Assembly (NCBI GenBank): GCA_003558105.1
Contig: PWMS01000034.1
Span: 1-64,000, forward strand
Reading direction: 5' to 3'
DNA: 64,000 bases
Origin: Mollicutes bacterium
GTDB lineage: Bacteria; Bacillota_I; Bacilli_A; Izemoplasmatales; Izemoplasmataceae
This document shows positions 51,949 through 64,000 of the stretch, one piece after another (the stretch's first letter is position 1; every line of letters starts with the position of its first letter). Under the pieces are notes generated by a model that did no database searches, was not told the DNA's origin, and saw only the letters and a list, made by a program, of their open reading frames with translations. A program made the translations under genes and the position numbers.

Positions 51949-54021
51949 TTAGCCGTTTCTTTTTTTAATGATTTCTTCAGCAATTGATTTTGGTGCAGGG
52001 TCGTAGTGTGAAAATTGCATTGTGTAGTTTCCGCGACCCTGGGTGTTTGATCTAAGCGAGGTCGCATAACCAAACATTTCAGAGAGTGGAACTTTGGCAT
52101 TAATTTGATGGGCGTTACCACGTTGTTGTTGGCTTTCAACTTTCCCTCTACGAGAGGTCAAATCACCAATCACGTTGCCCATGTAATCATCGGGTGCAAT
52201 CGCATCAACGTTCATAATCGGTTCTAGTAATATCGGCCCGCATTTATCTTTCGCTGCTCGAACGGCATAAGAGGCAGCGACTTTAAAGGCCATTTCATTG
52301 GAGTCTACATCGTGGTATGAACCATCGTACAATGTCGCTTTGACGTTGATAATCGGATAACCTGCAACCACACCATTTTCGAGTGATCCTTTTAATCCCT
52401 CTTCAACCGCAGGGATGTATTCGCGTGGTACAGAACCGCCGACAATCTTATCGATAAATTCAAAACCTTCATTTTCATTGGGTTCGAATTTAACCCAAAC
52501 ATGACCATATTGACCACGACCACCGGATTGGCGGACAAACTTACCTTCGATGTCAGATGCTTTTGTAAAGGTCTCTCGGTAAGATACTTGTGGGGCCCCA
52601 ACATTGGCCGCAACTTTGAATTCACGTTTCATACGGTCAACGATGATATCTAGATGCAATTCGCCCATACCAGCGATAATGGTTTGACCCGTTTCATCGT
52701 CGGTATAGGTTCTAAAGGTGGGATCTTCTTCGGCCAGTTTTTGAAGTGCGGTGCCCATCTTATCTTGATCAGCTTTTGATTTTGGTTCAATCGCAACGCT
52801 GATGACTGGTTCTGGAAAATTCATCCGTTCTAAGATGATGGGGTGTTTTTCTTCGGCCAGTGTATCACCTGTTGAGGTGTTTTTAAGGCCAATAGCTGCG
52901 GCGATATCGCCTGCATAAACGGTGTTAATCTCTTCTCTGTGATTCGCATGCATCTGTAGGATGCGTCCAATACGTTCCTTGTTACCTTTTGTTGTATTAA
53001 TGATATATGAGCCTTTATCAAGCGTACCAGAATATACTCTGAAATACGTTAAACGGCCGACATAAGGGTCGGTGGCTACTTTAAAAGCCAGCGCCGAAAA
53101 TTTACCTTCGTCATTGATAGCAACTTTAACTTCTTCTTCGGTATCTTTCATAATCCCTTTGATTTTTACAACATCGGTCGGGGAGGGTAAATAATCAATG
53201 ACACAATCGACCATCAATTTTACCCCTTTGTTTTTGAAAGCACTGCCGCATATGACAGGGAAGAATTCTACATCCAAGGTTGCTTTGCGAATCACTTTTT
53301 TCAGGAAGTCAGCCTTGACATCTTCGCCTTCTAAATACGCCATCATTAATGTTTCATCAAAATCGGCAAGTTCTTCGATCAATTCGCTTCGTTTCGCTTC
53401 AACCAATTCTAATAAGTGTTCTGGAATTTCAATTTCTTCTGCCATCTCATCGATGCCACCATCAAAGTGGTAAGCTTTCATGTCAATCAAGTCGATGATG
53501 CCGTCAAATTCGCTCTCAGCGCCAATCGGCCATTGAATCGCAGCCGCTTTAACGCCTAAACGCTCTTTAATACTGTTTACACTGTATTCAAAATCTGCGC
53601 CAATTTTATCCATTTTATTAACGAATACAACTCTAGGAACCATGTATTCTGTTGCTTGACGCCAAACCGTTTCGGTTTGCGGTTCAACGCCCGCTTGAGC
53701 ATCAAGTACAGCAACCGCACCATCGAGTACACGGAGTGAGCGTGATACCTCAACGGTGAAATCAACATGTCCTGGGGTATCGATAATATTGACGCGATGA
53801 TCTTTCCAAAAAGCCGTCGTCGCTGCGGATGTGATGGTAATCCCACGTTCTTGTTCTTGTTCCATCCAATCCATTTGTGAAGCACCATCATGAGTTTCGC
53901 CCATTTTATGAATCTTACCGGTATGGTATAAAACACGTTCAGTCGTGGTAGTTTTACCGGCATCAATATGGGCCATTATACCAATGTTACGGGTCAGTTG
54001 TAAGCTATATTTACGTGCCAT
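51949..54021 (-). CDS. fusA: Elongation factor G
   Basis: [24 protein letters not shown]; full-length EF-G. Confidence 0.99.
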   Translation of the reverse strand: MARKYSLQLTRNIGIMAHIDAGKTTTTERVLYHTGKIHKMGETHDGASQMDWMEQEQERGITITSAATTAFWKDHRVNIIDTPGHVDFTVEVSRSLRVLDGAVAVLDAQAGVEPQTETVWRQATEYMVPRVVFVNKMDKIGADFEYSVNSIKERLGVKAAAIQWPIGAESEFDGIIDLIDMKAYHFDGGIDEMAEEIEIPEHLLELVEAKRSELIEELADFDETLMMAYLEGEDVKADFLKKVIRKATLDVEFFPVICGSAFKNKGVKLMVDCVIDYLPSPTDVVKIKGIMKDTEEEVKVAINDEGKFSALAFKVATDPYVGRLTYFRVYSGTLDKGSYIINTTKGNKERIGRILQMHANHREEINTVYAGDIAAAIGLKNTSTGDTLAEEKHPIILERMNFPEPVISVAIEPKSKADQDKMGTALQKLAEEDPTFRTYTDDETGQTIIAGMGELHLDIIVDRMKREFKVAANVGAPQVSYRETFTKASDIEGKFVRQSGGRGQYGHVWVKFEPNENEGFEFIDKIVGGSVPREYIPAVEEGLKGSLENGVVAGYPIINVKATLYDGSYHDVDSNEMAFKVAASYAVRAAKDKCGPILLEPIMNVDAIAPDDYMGNVIGDLTSRRGKVESQQQRGNAHQINAKVPLSEMFGYATSLRSNTQGRGNYTMQFSHYDPAPKSIAEEIIKKRNG

Positions 54022-54036
54022 AATGTGTGCTCCTTT

Positions 54037-54507
54037 CTACCAGCGATAATGTGCAAATGCTTTGTTTGCATCGGCCATTCTGTGCATATCTTCACGTTTT
54101 TTCACGGCTTGTCCAGTATTATTTGATGCATCTACTATTTCTTTTGCAAGTCTTTCATCCATGGTTCTTTCGTTACGTAAACGCGCATACAAGGTCAACC
54201 AACGCAGACCTAGGGTATAACGTCTTTCTTCACGAACCTCCATGGGGACTTGATAGTTTTGACCCCCAATACGTCTAGCGCGAACTTCAAAGGTGGGCAT
54301 AATGTTGTTAAGCGCATCTTCAAACACTTCAATTGGTGGTTTATTTGTCATTTCTTCGACACGTTTAAACGCATCATATAAAATCTTTTGAGCGGTCGTT
54401 TTTCTCCCGTCGTTCATAATGTTATTGATTAATTTGGTAATTAACTTTGAATTATAAATCGGATCGGGCAGTACATCTCTTTTGGCTATATGTCCTTTAC
54501 GAGGCAT
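54037..54507 (-). CDS. rpsG: 30S ribosomal protein S7
   Basis: [42 protein letters not shown]. Confidence 0.98.
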   Translation of the reverse strand: MPRKGHIAKRDVLPDPIYNSKLITKLINNIMNDGRKTTAQKILYDAFKRVEEMTNKPPIEVFEDALNNIMPTFEVRARRIGGQNYQVPMEVREERRYTLGLRWLTLYARLRNERTMDERLAKEIVDASNNTGQAVKKREDMHRMADANKAFAHYRW

Positions 54508-54542
54508 AAACGATTCCTCCTTTCATTAGCATTGGTTTATCT

Positions 54543-54959
54543 CTATAAAGCACCGTCTTTTTTCGTACCGTATTTCGAACGGCCTTGTTTACGATCAATA
54601 ACGCCACCGGTATCTAAGGTACCGCGAACGATATGATAACGAACACCTGGTAGGTCTTTAACACGACCACCACGGATTAAAACGACACTGTGTTCTTGTA
54701 GCTTATGTCCGATTCCAGGAATATACGCTGTCACTTCAACACCGTTGGTCAAACGTACACGCGCATATTTACGTAACGCTGAGTTTGGTTTTTTCGGCGT
54801 TAGCGTGGCGACACGTGTACAAACACCACGTTTTTGTGGGCTAGGCAAATGTGTATAGGCTCGATTCAACGAATTATAGTTGATAGATAGCGCAGGTGAT
54901 TTGGTTTTTTTCTTGCGCGTTACACGGCCTTTACGAACCAGTTGATTAATTGTCGGCAT
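54543..54959 (-). CDS. rpsL: 30S ribosomal protein S12
   Basis: [56 protein letters not shown]. Confidence 0.98.
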   Translation of the reverse strand: MPTINQLVRKGRVTRKKKTKSPALSINYNSLNRAYTHLPSPQKRGVCTRVATLTPKKPNSALRKYARVRLTNGVEVTAYIPGIGHKLQEHSVVLIRGGRVKDLPGVRYHIVRGTLDTGGVIDRKQGRSKYGTKKDGAL

Positions 54960-54980
54960 GATGTTCCTCCTTTCGTTCTT

Positions 54981-55046
54981 AGACACAACTTATCCAAGCG
55001 TGTCAGTTTTCTCAAAAAAATAGGGGTTTAGGTGTAAACCCTATGA
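54981..55046 (-). promoter_or_regulatory. str-operon leader with attenuator-like hairpins
   Basis: TAGGGTTTacacctAAACCCCTA + TTTTTTT (55014-55044) then GACACgCTTggatAAGttGTGTC (54981-55005) upstream of rpsL. Confidence 0.6.
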
Positions 55047-55070
55047 TGTTATGTCTTCTTTCGCGTTGTA

Positions 55071-55099
55071 ATTATACACTACCACACCAGGTGTGTCAA
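55071..55099 (-). promoter_or_regulatory. Promoter for rpsL-rpsG-fusA
   Basis: TTGACA-N17-TATAAT. Confidence 0.8.
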
Positions 55100-55119
55100 T
55101 AGTTAACAATTATTTTTTA

Positions 55120-55155
55120 AAAGTGCTTGGAAACCCGTGGTTTCCAAGCACTTTA
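55120..55155 (-). terminator. Terminator after rpoC
   Basis: AAAGTGCTTGGAAACCacgGGTTTCCAAGCACTTTT long perfect stem. Confidence 0.85.
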
Positions 55156-55159
55156 GAGA

Positions 55160-58100
55160 TTATTCTTCGCGGTATTCATCAACGAATTCAGTGTAATCTT
55201 GTTCTTCATCTTCTTGCATGTATTCTTCGTCGATGACACTCTCTTCACCATCGGTCAGTTCTTCATATTCAGGCTCTGGTTTCTCATAATCGAAGCGGGT
55301 ATGTTTTAAAATGCCTGTGCCCGCTGGAATGCGGCCGCCGATAATGACGTTTTCTTTAAGGCCGACCAGATCATCTGTTTTGCCACGAATCGCTGCATCG
55401 GTAAGGACGCGTGTCGTTTCTTGGAAACTTGCCGCACTAAGGAATGATTCACTGCGCAAAGAAGCACGTGTGATACCGAGTAAGAGCGGTTTTGCCACAG
55501 CGGGACGTCTCCGGTTAGCCATCGCTTTTTCGTTAGCTACTTTAAACTCTCTTAAAGAAATTTGGGCACCAGGCAATAGTTCGGTTTCACCTTCAATGAT
55601 GATTTTGAGTTTGCGCATCATTTGGTGAATGATAATTTCAATGTGTTTATCGGAAATCTCAACACCTTGTGAGCGGTAAACTTTTTGGACTTCTTTAAGA
55701 ATGTATTGTTGTACCGTTTCTGCATCGGTAACGCGCAACAATTGCTTAGGATCGATGGAACCCTCGGTGATTTTGTCACCAGCATGGACTACATCGCCTT
55801 CTTCTAAAAGCAATGTAACATTTGAATCGGTTTCGTATTCTTTGGAATCCTCTCCGTTAGAAACGGTTACTTTATAGCGTTCATCGATCTGGTCAACTTT
55901 ATCAATGTTGCCATCCATTTCACTGATAATCGCGAGTCCTTTTGGTTTTCTAGCTTCAAAAAGCTCTTGAATACGGGGAAGACCTTGGGTGATATCCGCA
56001 CCAGCAACACCGCCGGTATGGAATGTTCTCATGGTCAACTGCGTCCCGGGTTCACCGATTGATTGAGCCGCAATAATACCGACAGCTTCACCAACCTCGA
56101 CTTGTCCGCCGGTCGCTAAGTTCTGACCATAACACTTGGTACATACCCCTTGTTTTGCACTACAGGTCAAGACGGTACGTATCCGGACTTCATCAATGCC
56201 TGCATCGATGATAGCCTTAACATTTTCGCTTGAGAGATACGTATCTTTTTCCACAATCATCTCTTTGGTTTTGGGATGATACAATGTTTCTTGGTTGTAA
56301 CGGCCGAGCAAGCGATCAGCTAAGGGTTCAATCGCTTTATCATCGCCGTCTAAAATATCTTTAACCACAACACCAGCGTCGGTGCCGCAATCTTCTTCGG
56401 TTACCACGAGGTCTTGAGAGACATCGACCAAACGACGAGTCAAGTAGCCTGAGTCTGCGGTTTTAAGCGCGGTATCAGTAGAACCTTTTCGCGCACCGTG
56501 TGTTGAAATAAAGAATTCGCTCATCGTCAGACCTTCACGGAATGCGGCTTTAATCGGTAACTCAATGGTTTTACCAGATGGGTTTGACATCAATCCGCGC
56601 ATACCAGCAAGCTGGGTAAAGTTTGAAATGTTACCACGCGCACCAGAATCACTCATCATCTGAATGTGATTATCAATGGTCAATTCTTCTGCTAAACCTT
56701 TTTCAATGTCGTTTTTAGCCTCTTTCCAAACCTCTAAAACGAGATTATACCGTTCGTTGTCGGTTAAGAAACCATCTTCATACATCTCTTGAATTTCTTC
56801 AACTTTCTCATCGGCTTCTGTGAGAATTTCTTGTTTCTTGCTGTAGGGGTTAACATCAAATGCGCTAACGGTGATACCAGCATGCGTCGAATATAAGAAG
56901 CCAAGGTTTTTCATTTTATCGAGCATTTTTGAGGTTTCATTGATTTTAAAATCGATGAAAACACGAGAAATAATCAAGGAAAGGAATTTCTTTTTAAATG
57001 GATCGACAAGACGTTTAGCACCGTTTTTCTCAAGACCCATAATTTCTTTTTCAAGGGTAACAATTTTTTGATTTTGAGGGTCGCTGATTTCACGTTGTAA
57101 CTTTGCGAGTTGCTGGTATTTTTTCTCTAGTTCTAAACGATCATAAATCGCTTGGCGAACATTTTTACCTCGCGCTATAAAATAATGTTTCGGCGTGTTT
57201 TGATCTAAGTTTGTAGTGGTCGGTTCATTAAGATAAGGGAATGTTCTTGGTAAGATTTCGTTGAAGATTAACTTTCCTACCGTGGTCATAAGATATCCGT
57301 CTTTTTGTTCTTGGGTTAATGGGGCATTCCCTAGGGTTGAAGCACGAAGTGCGATCAAAGAATGTAGGGTAATATCGCCGTTATCATAAGCGAGCAATAC
57401 TTCTTTTGAATCTTTGAAAATCCGTCCTTCACCTTTTTGATCGGTTCTTTCTAAGGTGAGATAGTAGTTCCCCAATACCATATCTTGTGATGGGGTAACA
57501 ACAGGTTTACCGTCTTTTGGGTTAAGAATGTTGTTGGAAGCCAACATCAATACGCGCGCTTCCGCTTGGGCTTCTTCACTCAAAGGTACGTGTACCGCCA
57601 TCTGATCGCCGTCAAAATCGGCGTTAAATGCGGTGGTGACCAAAGGATGTAGGCGGATAGCCTTACCTTCAACCAATTTAGGTTCAAAAGCTTGAATACC
57701 AAGTCTATGTAGGGTAGGCGCGCGGTTAAGAAGGACAGGATGTTCTCGAATAACATCTTCTAAAACTTCCCAAATGCGACTATCCAAACGTTCAATCAGA
57801 CCTTTAGCGCTCTTGATATTAGAAGCGATATCGCGGTCGATTAATTCTTTGATTACGAATGGTTTAAACAATGATATACCCATTTCTTTAGGAATACCAC
57901 ATTGATACATCTCCAAATCCGGTCCTACCACAATAACACTACGGCCGGAATAATCGACGCGTTTACCAAGGAGGTTTTGACGGAAACGACCTTGTTTACC
58001 ACGGAGCATATCGGATAAAGATTTTAACGGACGGTTTTTCTCCACAACCACTTTACGGCCACGTTTTGAATTGTCAATTAAAGCATCGACCGCTTCTTGT

Positions 58101-58960
58101 AGCATCCGTTTTTCATTCTTGGTAATAAGGTGTGGCGCATTTTGTTCTTTTTGGCGTTTGAGACGGTTGTTACGGTTCAAAATTCTACGATAAAGATCGT
58201 TTAAATCCGTCGTAGCAAAACGACCGCCATCAAGTTGAACCATAGGTCGTAATTCTGGTGGAATGACCGGTAAAACGTCCATAACCATCCATTCGGGTTT
58301 GTTGTCGGATTCTTTAAATGCTTCTAGGACTTCTAGACGTTTGATATATTTGTCGCGTTTTTGTTTTGAGGCATCTGGTAAGGCTTTTCTTAACTTGTAG
58401 ATTTCTTCTTTTAAGTCCAGTCTTTGCAAAAGAACCTTCGCCGCTTCAGCACCAGTTAACGCTTTAAAACGCGAGCCGTATTCCATGTATTTTTCAGTAT
58501 ATTTTGCTTCTGAAAGAATTTGTTTATAGTGCAAGTCTGTATCGCCTTTGTCAATAACAATATACGAAGCAAGATAGACGACTTCTTCTAAATCTTTCGA
58601 TTTAATATCGAGTAAAGTGGCGATTCTAGAAGGGGTATTGCGTAAGTACCATGTATGCACAACAGGCGCCGCGAGTTTAATGTGACCCATCCGCTCACGT
58701 CGCACTTTACTCTCGGTAATTTCAACGCCACAATCAGGACATTTTTTACCGCTGTGTGAAGACTTCTTGCTTTTGTTATTACAAGCGCATTGATAGTCTT
58801 TTGTGGGACCAAAAATAACCTCACAAAAGAGCCCCTTACGTTCAGGTTTTAATGTGCGGTAGTTGATGGTTTCGTGTTTCTCAACTTCTCCGTAAGACCA
58901 ATCAAGGATTTCCTCTGAAGAAGCTAATCGTATTTTGTAATGTGAATACTTTTGGCTCAT
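55160..58960 (-). CDS. rpoC: RNA polymerase subunit beta'
   Basis: [16 protein letters not shown] catalytic motif; zinc-binding CPDCGVEI region. Confidence 0.99.
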   Translation of the reverse strand: MSQKYSHYKIRLASSEEILDWSYGEVEKHETINYRTLKPERKGLFCEVIFGPTKDYQCACNNKSKKSSHSGKKCPDCGVEITESKVRRERMGHIKLAAPVVHTWYLRNTPSRIATLLDIKSKDLEEVVYLASYIVIDKGDTDLHYKQILSEAKYTEKYMEYGSRFKALTGAEAAKVLLQRLDLKEEIYKLRKALPDASKQKRDKYIKRLEVLEAFKESDNKPEWMVMDVLPVIPPELRPMVQLDGGRFATTDLNDLYRRILNRNNRLKRQKEQNAPHLITKNEKRMLQEAVDALIDNSKRGRKVVVEKNRPLKSLSDMLRGKQGRFRQNLLGKRVDYSGRSVIVVGPDLEMYQCGIPKEMGISLFKPFVIKELIDRDIASNIKSAKGLIERLDSRIWEVLEDVIREHPVLLNRAPTLHRLGIQAFEPKLVEGKAIRLHPLVTTAFNADFDGDQMAVHVPLSEEAQAEARVLMLASNNILNPKDGKPVVTPSQDMVLGNYYLTLERTDQKGEGRIFKDSKEVLLAYDNGDITLHSLIALRASTLGNAPLTQEQKDGYLMTTVGKLIFNEILPRTFPYLNEPTTTNLDQNTPKHYFIARGKNVRQAIYDRLELEKKYQQLAKLQREISDPQNQKIVTLEKEIMGLEKNGAKRLVDPFKKKFLSLIISRVFIDFKINETSKMLDKMKNLGFLYSTHAGITVSAFDVNPYSKKQEILTEADEKVEEIQEMYEDGFLTDNERYNLVLEVWKEAKNDIEKGLAEELTIDNHIQMMSDSGARGNISNFTQLAGMRGLMSNPSGKTIELPIKAAFREGLTMSEFFISTHGARKGSTDTALKTADSGYLTRRLVDVSQDLVVTEEDCGTDAGVVVKDILDGDDKAIEPLADRLLGRYNQETLYHPKTKEMIVEKDTYLSSENVKAIIDAGIDEVRIRTVLTCSAKQGVCTKCYGQNLATGGQVEVGEAVGIIAAQSIGEPGTQLTMRTFHTGGVAGADITQGLPRIQELFEARKPKGLAIISEMDGNIDKVDQIDERYKVTVSNGEDSKEYETDSNVTLLLEEGDVVHAGDKITEGSIDPKQLLRVTDAETVQQYILKEVQKVYRSQGVEISDKHIEIIIHQMMRKLKIIIEGETELLPGAQISLREFKVANEKAMANRRRPAVAKPLLLGITRASLRSESFLSAASFQETTRVLTDAAIRGKTDDLVGLKENVIIGGRIPAGTGILKHTRFDYEKPEPEYEELTDGEESVIDEEYMQEDEEQDYTEFVDEYREE

Positions 58961-58977
58961 GAAATCACCTTTCCTTT

Positions 58978-61900
58978 TTAGGAATTAAAGCCGTATTTAT
59001 CTAAATAATCTTCAACGTCAGACTCTTCTACAAGGCTTTTGTTGGCTTCGTTTCGCTTCGTATCTTTATTGATCAGTTCAACTGAAATACCTAAAGATTG
59101 AAGTTCGCGTGTCAACACGCGGAAAGATTCTGGTAAGGATGGTTCGGGAATACTCTTACCATCAACGATGGCACGGAAAACTTTGTTTCTTCCGATGATA
59201 TCATCACTTTTAACTGTGAGCATCTCTTGTAAGCAGTAAGCGGCGCCATAGGCTTCTAAAGCCCAGACTTCCATCTCACCAAATCGCTGACCACCGTTTT
59301 GAGCTTTACCACCCATCGGTTGTTGTGTAACTAAAGTATATGGACCCACGCTTCGAGCGTGTAATTTGTCATCAACCATGTGGTCGAGTTTAATCATATG
59401 CATGACACCGACTGAGACATCGTTATCGTAACGGTTTCCAGTTTGGCCTGAATAAAGCGGGGTTTTTCCGTTGGGTTGCATCCCGGCTTCTTTCATAATC
59501 GCAACCAAGTCATCGTTACTGACACCATCGAAAACTGGGGTCGCAATATGGACACCTAGCTTTTTCGCGGCCATACCTAGATGAATTTCTAAAACTTGGC
59601 CGATATTCATTCTTGAGGGAACCCCTAGTGGATTAAGCATGATGTCAATGGGGGTCCCATCTGGAAGATATGGCATATCTTCTTCGGGTAGAATTTTAGA
59701 TATAACCCCTTTATTACCATGTCGACCAGCCATCTTATCGCCCTCTGATATTTTACGTTTTTGTACAATGAAAACGCGGACAACTTCATTAGCCCCAGGA
59801 GGGAGTTCATCGCCATCGGCTCTGGAGAAATATTTAATACTATGGACAATACCGCCTCCGCCATGAGGTACACGGAGTGAGGTATCTCTAACTTCGCGTG
59901 ATTTCTCACCAAAAATTGCAAGGAGTAAACGGTCTTCTGGCGTCGGGTCGGTTTGACCTTTTGGGGTCACTTTACCAACTAGAATGTCGCCTTCTTCCAC
60001 TTCTGCACCAGGAATGATAATGCCACGATCATCCAAAAAGCGACGACCTTCTTCCCCAACGTTTGGAATTTCACGTGTAATCTCTTCTTTTCCAAGTTTG
60101 GTATCACGCGCTTCAACATCGTATTTTTCGATATGAATGGACGTATAAATATCATCTTTAACCAAACGTTCAGATAAAATAACGGCGTCCTCATAGTTGT
60201 AACCATTCCATGTCATAAAGGCAACCGTTACGTTTCTACCAACAGCTAATTCGCCTTCATCCATTGAAGGTCCGTCGGTAATAACATCACCAGCTTTAAT
60301 CTTTTCACCTATTTTGACAATCGGAATTTGGTTGAAACAGGTCCCTTGGTTAGAGCGTTCAAATTTTTCTAGTTCATAGGTATCAATTTTACCGTCTTCG
60401 GCTTTAATTTTGATTTTCTTCGCATCGACATAGCTTACCTCGCCGTCGCGTTTAGCAACGATGGTGGCACCACTGTCTTTTGCGGCTTTGTATTCAATAC
60501 CTGTGCCAACAAAGGGCGCTTCAGGCTTAAGTAAGGGAATCGCTTGTCGTTGCATGTTAGCACCCATCAACGCGCGGTTGGCGTCATCGTGTTCCAAGAA
60601 TGGGATGGATGATGTCGAGATAGAAACAATCTGTTTAGGCGAAACATCGATTAAATCGATATCTTCTTTTGCATGCATTTTGGTATCGCCTCTATAGCGG
60701 GCAACCACATTATCATCCAAAACGCGTTTGTCATCATCCAATTTGATATTGGCCTGACCGATATGATATTTTTCTTCTTCATCGGCTGTTAAGAAAATAT
60801 ATTCCTCGGTTATAAACAGTTCCATGTTGTCTTTTGATTTTTTAACTTTTTTAACTTTTAGATAAGGGGTTTCGATAAACCCATATTGATTGACACGCAC
60901 ATAAGAGGCCAAACTGTTAATCAAACCAATGTTTTGACCTTCAGGAGTCTCAATTGGACAGATGCGCCCGTAGTGAGAGTTGTGTACGTCTCGAACTTCG
61001 AATCCAGCACGATCACGGGTCAATCCACCAGGACCTAGTGCGGATAGACGACGCTTGTGTGTCAGCTCATCCAAGGGGTTGGTTTGACTCATAAATTGCG
61101 ATAACTGTGAAGACCCAAAGAATTCTTTTAACGATGATGTCAAGGGTCTGATGTTAATCAAACTCTGTGGTTTCATATCAGAAGTATCGCGTGTAGACAT
61201 GCGATCTTTAACGTTTTTCTCTAATTTCGAAAGACCAATTCTAAATTGATTTTTCAGAAGTTCACCAATCAATCGTAAACGTCGGTTCCCAAGGTGATCG
61301 ATATCATCCAAGTTACCGTAGCCACTCATCAAGTTCAAATAATACCCGATGGAAGCGATAATGTCAGAAGGTACCAAATGTTCAGCGTATTCGGAAGAAT
61401 CATTGCCGATTACACGAACGCGTTGTTCTTCATCGTCTTTATCGCGGTGGAAGATTTCCAAAATCTCTATCTTACTTAATTCAAAGTATAATTCTTCTTT
61501 AGAGAAAGTTTCTTTAATGCTTTCAATCATACGATCATAAGCATCGTTACCTTCTTGTTCGATAAAGGCTTTTTCATCCATGTTTTGGGCTTTGAGATAC
61601 CCCTCGACATAGTCTTCTGTCGACCAATATTTTTGGTATCTGATTTGCGCAAGTTTGTCTTCCTCATCCAGATAGCTCAAATAAGGGTTAGCAGAAAGAA
61701 TTTCTAGTTGTGTTTTATATTCATATTCTAGATTACGACTTAAAACACCGGCAACCTCTTCGGTGAAGTGTTGGCGGTTTTTATCTAGAATTTCTAATGT
61801 GTCTTTAGTGATCTCTGTACCGGATTCTACAATCACTTCGCCGGTTTCTTTGTCGATCACGTTTTGGGCTAAAATGTTATTTTCAAGATGATTTAAAATA

Positions 61901-62742
61901 TCAAGTTTTTTATTGACCTTATAGCGACCAACTTTAGCGAGTTCATAGCGTTTTGCGTCAAATAATCGACTGACAAAAAAGCTGATAGCCCCTTCAATGG
62001 TGGCGGTTTCACCTTGACGAAGTTTGGAATAAACTTCCAAAATAGCATCGGTTGAGGTGGTCGTCATGTCTTTTTCTAAGGTGTTTTGAAGATAGGCATT
62101 ATGGCCAAAAATCGCCTTCATCTGATCCGCACTAGAAAATCCTAAGGCTCTTAAAAGTGTCGTCATAGGAATTTTTTTCGAGCGGTCAAGTTTGACAAAT
62201 AAATTGCCCTTAGAGCCGGTTTCATATTCTAACCAAGCGCCACGATTTGGAATAATTTGACCAAGATATTTCGACTCGAGGGTTTTGCGGTCTATTTCCT
62301 CGCTGAAAAACACGCCGGCACTTCGCACGATTTGCGAAACAATGACGCGTTCAGATCCATTTATGATAAAAGACGCTCTAGGCGTCATAAAAGGGAAATC
62401 TCCCATAAATATTTTTTGTTCAACGATCTCGCCGGTGTTGTTATTGACTAACTTGACACCGACACGGAGAGGTTTTGCATAAGTAAGCTCTTTTTCTTTA
62501 GCGGGCTTAATGGCATGTTTCGCTTCGCCGAATTCAATCCCTTCAAAAAAGAGTTCTAAATCACCTGTATGATTTTCAATTGGTGATATGTCGCGGAGTA
62601 ATTCATCCAAGCCTTCATCGACAAACCAATCAAATGACTTGGTTTGTACCTCAATAAGATTGGGTAATTCAACGTTGGATTTAACCCGAGAGTAGTTTCT
62701 TCTTTCGCGTTTTTTACCATATTTAACGTTCGAGTAGTTCAC
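58978..62742 (-). CDS. rpoB: RNA polymerase subunit beta (probable GTG start)
   Basis: [31 protein letters not shown] (rif region); start [20 protein letters not shown] with ggggtgga RBS. Confidence 0.97.
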   Translation of the reverse strand: MNYSNVKYGKKRERRNYSRVKSNVELPNLIEVQTKSFDWFVDEGLDELLRDISPIENHTGDLELFFEGIEFGEAKHAIKPAKEKELTYAKPLRVGVKLVNNNTGEIVEQKIFMGDFPFMTPRASFIINGSERVIVSQIVRSAGVFFSEEIDRKTLESKYLGQIIPNRGAWLEYETGSKGNLFVKLDRSKKIPMTTLLRALGFSSADQMKAIFGHNAYLQNTLEKDMTTTSTDAILEVYSKLRQGETATIEGAISFFVSRLFDAKRYELAKVGRYKVNKKLDILNHLENNILAQNVIDKETGEVIVESGTEITKDTLEILDKNRQHFTEEVAGVLSRNLEYEYKTQLEILSANPYLSYLDEEDKLAQIRYQKYWSTEDYVEGYLKAQNMDEKAFIEQEGNDAYDRMIESIKETFSKEELYFELSKIEILEIFHRDKDDEEQRVRVIGNDSSEYAEHLVPSDIIASIGYYLNLMSGYGNLDDIDHLGNRRLRLIGELLKNQFRIGLSKLEKNVKDRMSTRDTSDMKPQSLINIRPLTSSLKEFFGSSQLSQFMSQTNPLDELTHKRRLSALGPGGLTRDRAGFEVRDVHNSHYGRICPIETPEGQNIGLINSLASYVRVNQYGFIETPYLKVKKVKKSKDNMELFITEEYIFLTADEEEKYHIGQANIKLDDDKRVLDDNVVARYRGDTKMHAKEDIDLIDVSPKQIVSISTSSIPFLEHDDANRALMGANMQRQAIPLLKPEAPFVGTGIEYKAAKDSGATIVAKRDGEVSYVDAKKIKIKAEDGKIDTYELEKFERSNQGTCFNQIPIVKIGEKIKAGDVITDGPSMDEGELAVGRNVTVAFMTWNGYNYEDAVILSERLVKDDIYTSIHIEKYDVEARDTKLGKEEITREIPNVGEEGRRFLDDRGIIIPGAEVEEGDILVGKVTPKGQTDPTPEDRLLLAIFGEKSREVRDTSLRVPHGGGGIVHSIKYFSRADGDELPPGANEVVRVFIVQKRKISEGDKMAGRHGNKGVISKILPEEDMPYLPDGTPIDIMLNPLGVPSRMNIGQVLEIHLGMAAKKLGVHIATPVFDGVSNDDLVAIMKEAGMQPNGKTPLYSGQTGNRYDNDVSVGVMHMIKLDHMVDDKLHARSVGPYTLVTQQPMGGKAQNGGQRFGEMEVWALEAYGAAYCLQEMLTVKSDDIIGRNKVFRAIVDGKSIPEPSLPESFRVLTRELQSLGISVELINKDTKRNEANKSLVEESDVEDYLDKYGFNS

Positions 62743-62830
62743 TAATATCCACCCCGTTTTAGATTTAGAAAAGTAATGCCAACACAAAAAAGCGCATTGT
62801 ATCGCATTTTGTTATTTTATCACAAACATG

Positions 62831-63430
62831 TCAAGGCGTCAATGATTTTTTGAATAGGATAATATGAAATCCTTTACGCCTATCAAAAATCTCAGCATGA
62901 CCAATTTGATTTAAAAATTTTAATGCGGAAAGCGCACCATGTTTTTTGTGCATAACCATCCAACATTCGCCTTGCAAGGTTAAATGGTCTTTTATTTGTT
63001 TAAATATATCGTATAAAGCTTGTTTCCCAATTCGAATCGGTGGGTTGGTAACGATAAGGTCAAAATCGTTGTCGATACTTTCAAACGCACGACTTTTAAC
63101 GACTTGTGCTTCAAGATGATTGATCGCACAATTTTTTCGTGCCAACCATAATGCACGTTCATTGACATCACTCAACGTTACATCCAAAGTATAAACCTTA
63201 GCCAATACAATGCCTAAAACACCATACCCACAACCCAAGTCAAGTACGCGATCAATCTTTGGTTTGATGCGTACAGTTCGCAGCAATAAATCGCTGGCTT
63301 GATCCACATGGTCTTTGGAGAAGACACCGTGATCACTGATAAATGTAAAGTGATGATCATCATATGTGTATGTTATGGTTTTTTGATTCGACTTGGTATC
63401 CTGTTGTTTCTCATCAAAATAATGACTCAT
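62831..63430 (-). CDS. Class I SAM-dependent methyltransferase (RsmC-like, YbxB-type)
   Basis: VLDLGCGYGVLGIVLAK, DLIVTNPPIRIGKQ; conserved location between rplL and rpoB. Confidence 0.92.
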   Translation of the reverse strand: MSHYFDEKQQDTKSNQKTITYTYDDHHFTFISDHGVFSKDHVDQASDLLLRTVRIKPKIDRVLDLGCGYGVLGIVLAKVYTLDVTLSDVNERALWLARKNCAINHLEAQVVKSRAFESIDNDFDLIVTNPPIRIGKQALYDIFKQIKDHLTLQGECWMVMHKKHGALSALKFLNQIGHAEIFDRRKGFHIILFKKSLTP

Positions 63431-63467
63431 GCGTTCACCTTTTCTTTTTGGTCTCCCAAAAGGGAAA

Positions 63468-63496
63468 AAACCTGAGTAGATGATACCCAGGTTTTA
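63468..63496 (-). terminator. Terminator/attenuator after rplL
   Basis: AAAACCTGggtatcatctactCAGGTTTTTTCC. Confidence 0.7.
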
Positions 63497-63511
63497 CAGT
63501 TGGTGAAACGT

Positions 63512-63877
63512 TTATTTAACTTCGACTTCAGCGCCAGCTTCTTCGAGTTGTTCTTTGATGCCTTCAGCTTCTTCTGGGTCGATGTCTTCTTTGACAGGTG
63601 CCGGTGCACTATCAACAAGCGCTTTAGCTTCTTTAAGACCGAGACCCGTGATTTCACGGATGGCTTTAATAACCCCGATTTTCTTTTGACCAGGCGCTAC
63701 TAGAGTTACCGTTACTTCACTTGGTTCATCTGATGCATCTGCGGCTGCAGGACCAGCAACAGCAACAGCACTAGGATCAACACCGAATTCTTCTTTCATT
63801 AAGTCGACAAGTTCTTTAAGTTCCAATAAAGTTTTTTCCTTTAACGCTTCAATAATTTCTGCATTTTTTAATGCCAT
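63512..63877 (-). CDS. rplL: 50S ribosomal protein L7/L12
   Basis: [52 protein letters not shown]. Confidence 0.98.
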   Translation of the reverse strand: MALKNAEIIEALKEKTLLELKELVDLMKEEFGVDPSAVAVAGPAAADASDEPSEVTVTLVAPGQKKIGVIKAIREITGLGLKEAKALVDSAPAPVKEDIDPEEAEGIKEQLEEAGAEVEVK

Positions 63878-63891
63878 GATATTTCCTCCTA

Positions 63892-64000
63892 TTATCCGTT
63901 ATTCTCTTCTAAATTTTCAACGTGCATGTTGATGGCAATAGCCATATGTTTGATCGGCTCTAAAATGCCGCTGGCAAACATGGTAAGTAATTGATCTCTA
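63892..64000 (-). CDS. rplJ: 50S ribosomal protein L10 (C-terminal part, runs off window end)
   Basis: Minus-strand ...[35 protein letters not shown]; located upstream of rplL. Confidence 0.85.
   Translation of the reverse strand, partial: RDQLLTMFASGILEPIKHMAIAINMHVENLEENNG

Noticed and set aside
63427-63657. 76-aa ORF overlapping rplL
   Set aside because: Alternative frame of rplL (Lys-rich, out of frame).

Overview
The window is a housekeeping region of a low-GC Firmicutes/Mollicutes-like bacterium (taxonomic placement is inference). It appears to use TGA as a stop codon: GdpP-L9 and the cobalamin-locus lipoprotein both end in TGA. Nearly all genes are on the minus strand. Main blocks are: rpsB (partial); a cobalamin-riboswitch operon of transcobalamin-like/DUF4430 proteins plus an ECF S-component; dut; a polar amino-acid ABC transporter; an acpP-accBCDA-fabHDGFZ fatty-acid operon; birA; dps; a full F-type ATP synthase operon; rpiB, tsaC-like, rnhB, rbgA, lepB, soluble FtsK (SftA-like) and ytpP; ffh-ylxM-ftsY; topA; prmC-prfA; dnaB with a gdpP-rplI in-frame fusion; a preQ1-like riboswitch with a YhhQ-family transporter; rpsF-ssb-rpsR with an apparently interrupted ssb; cinA, ychF, an HtrA-like protease and tatD; and tuf-fusA-rpsG-rpsL-rpoC-rpoB-rplL-rplJ (partial). 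The most interesting observations are: (1) a candidate ~115-nt small RNA with its own promoter, stem-loops, C-rich linkers and terminator between topA and ftsY; (2) the c-di-AMP phosphodiesterase/ribosomal protein L9 fusion ORF with an internal Shine-Dalgarno; (3) the B12-riboswitch bacterial transcobalamin-like uptake locus; (4) an in-frame TGA in ssb; (5) Na+-type residues in the ATP synthase c-subunit; (6) paired FabT-like palindromes in a FASII locus that lacks an enoyl reductase; (7) a biotin ligase with His at the position altered in BirA*. No tRNA, rRNA, CRISPR or mobile element was recognised. All calls come from reading the sequence, with no database search.
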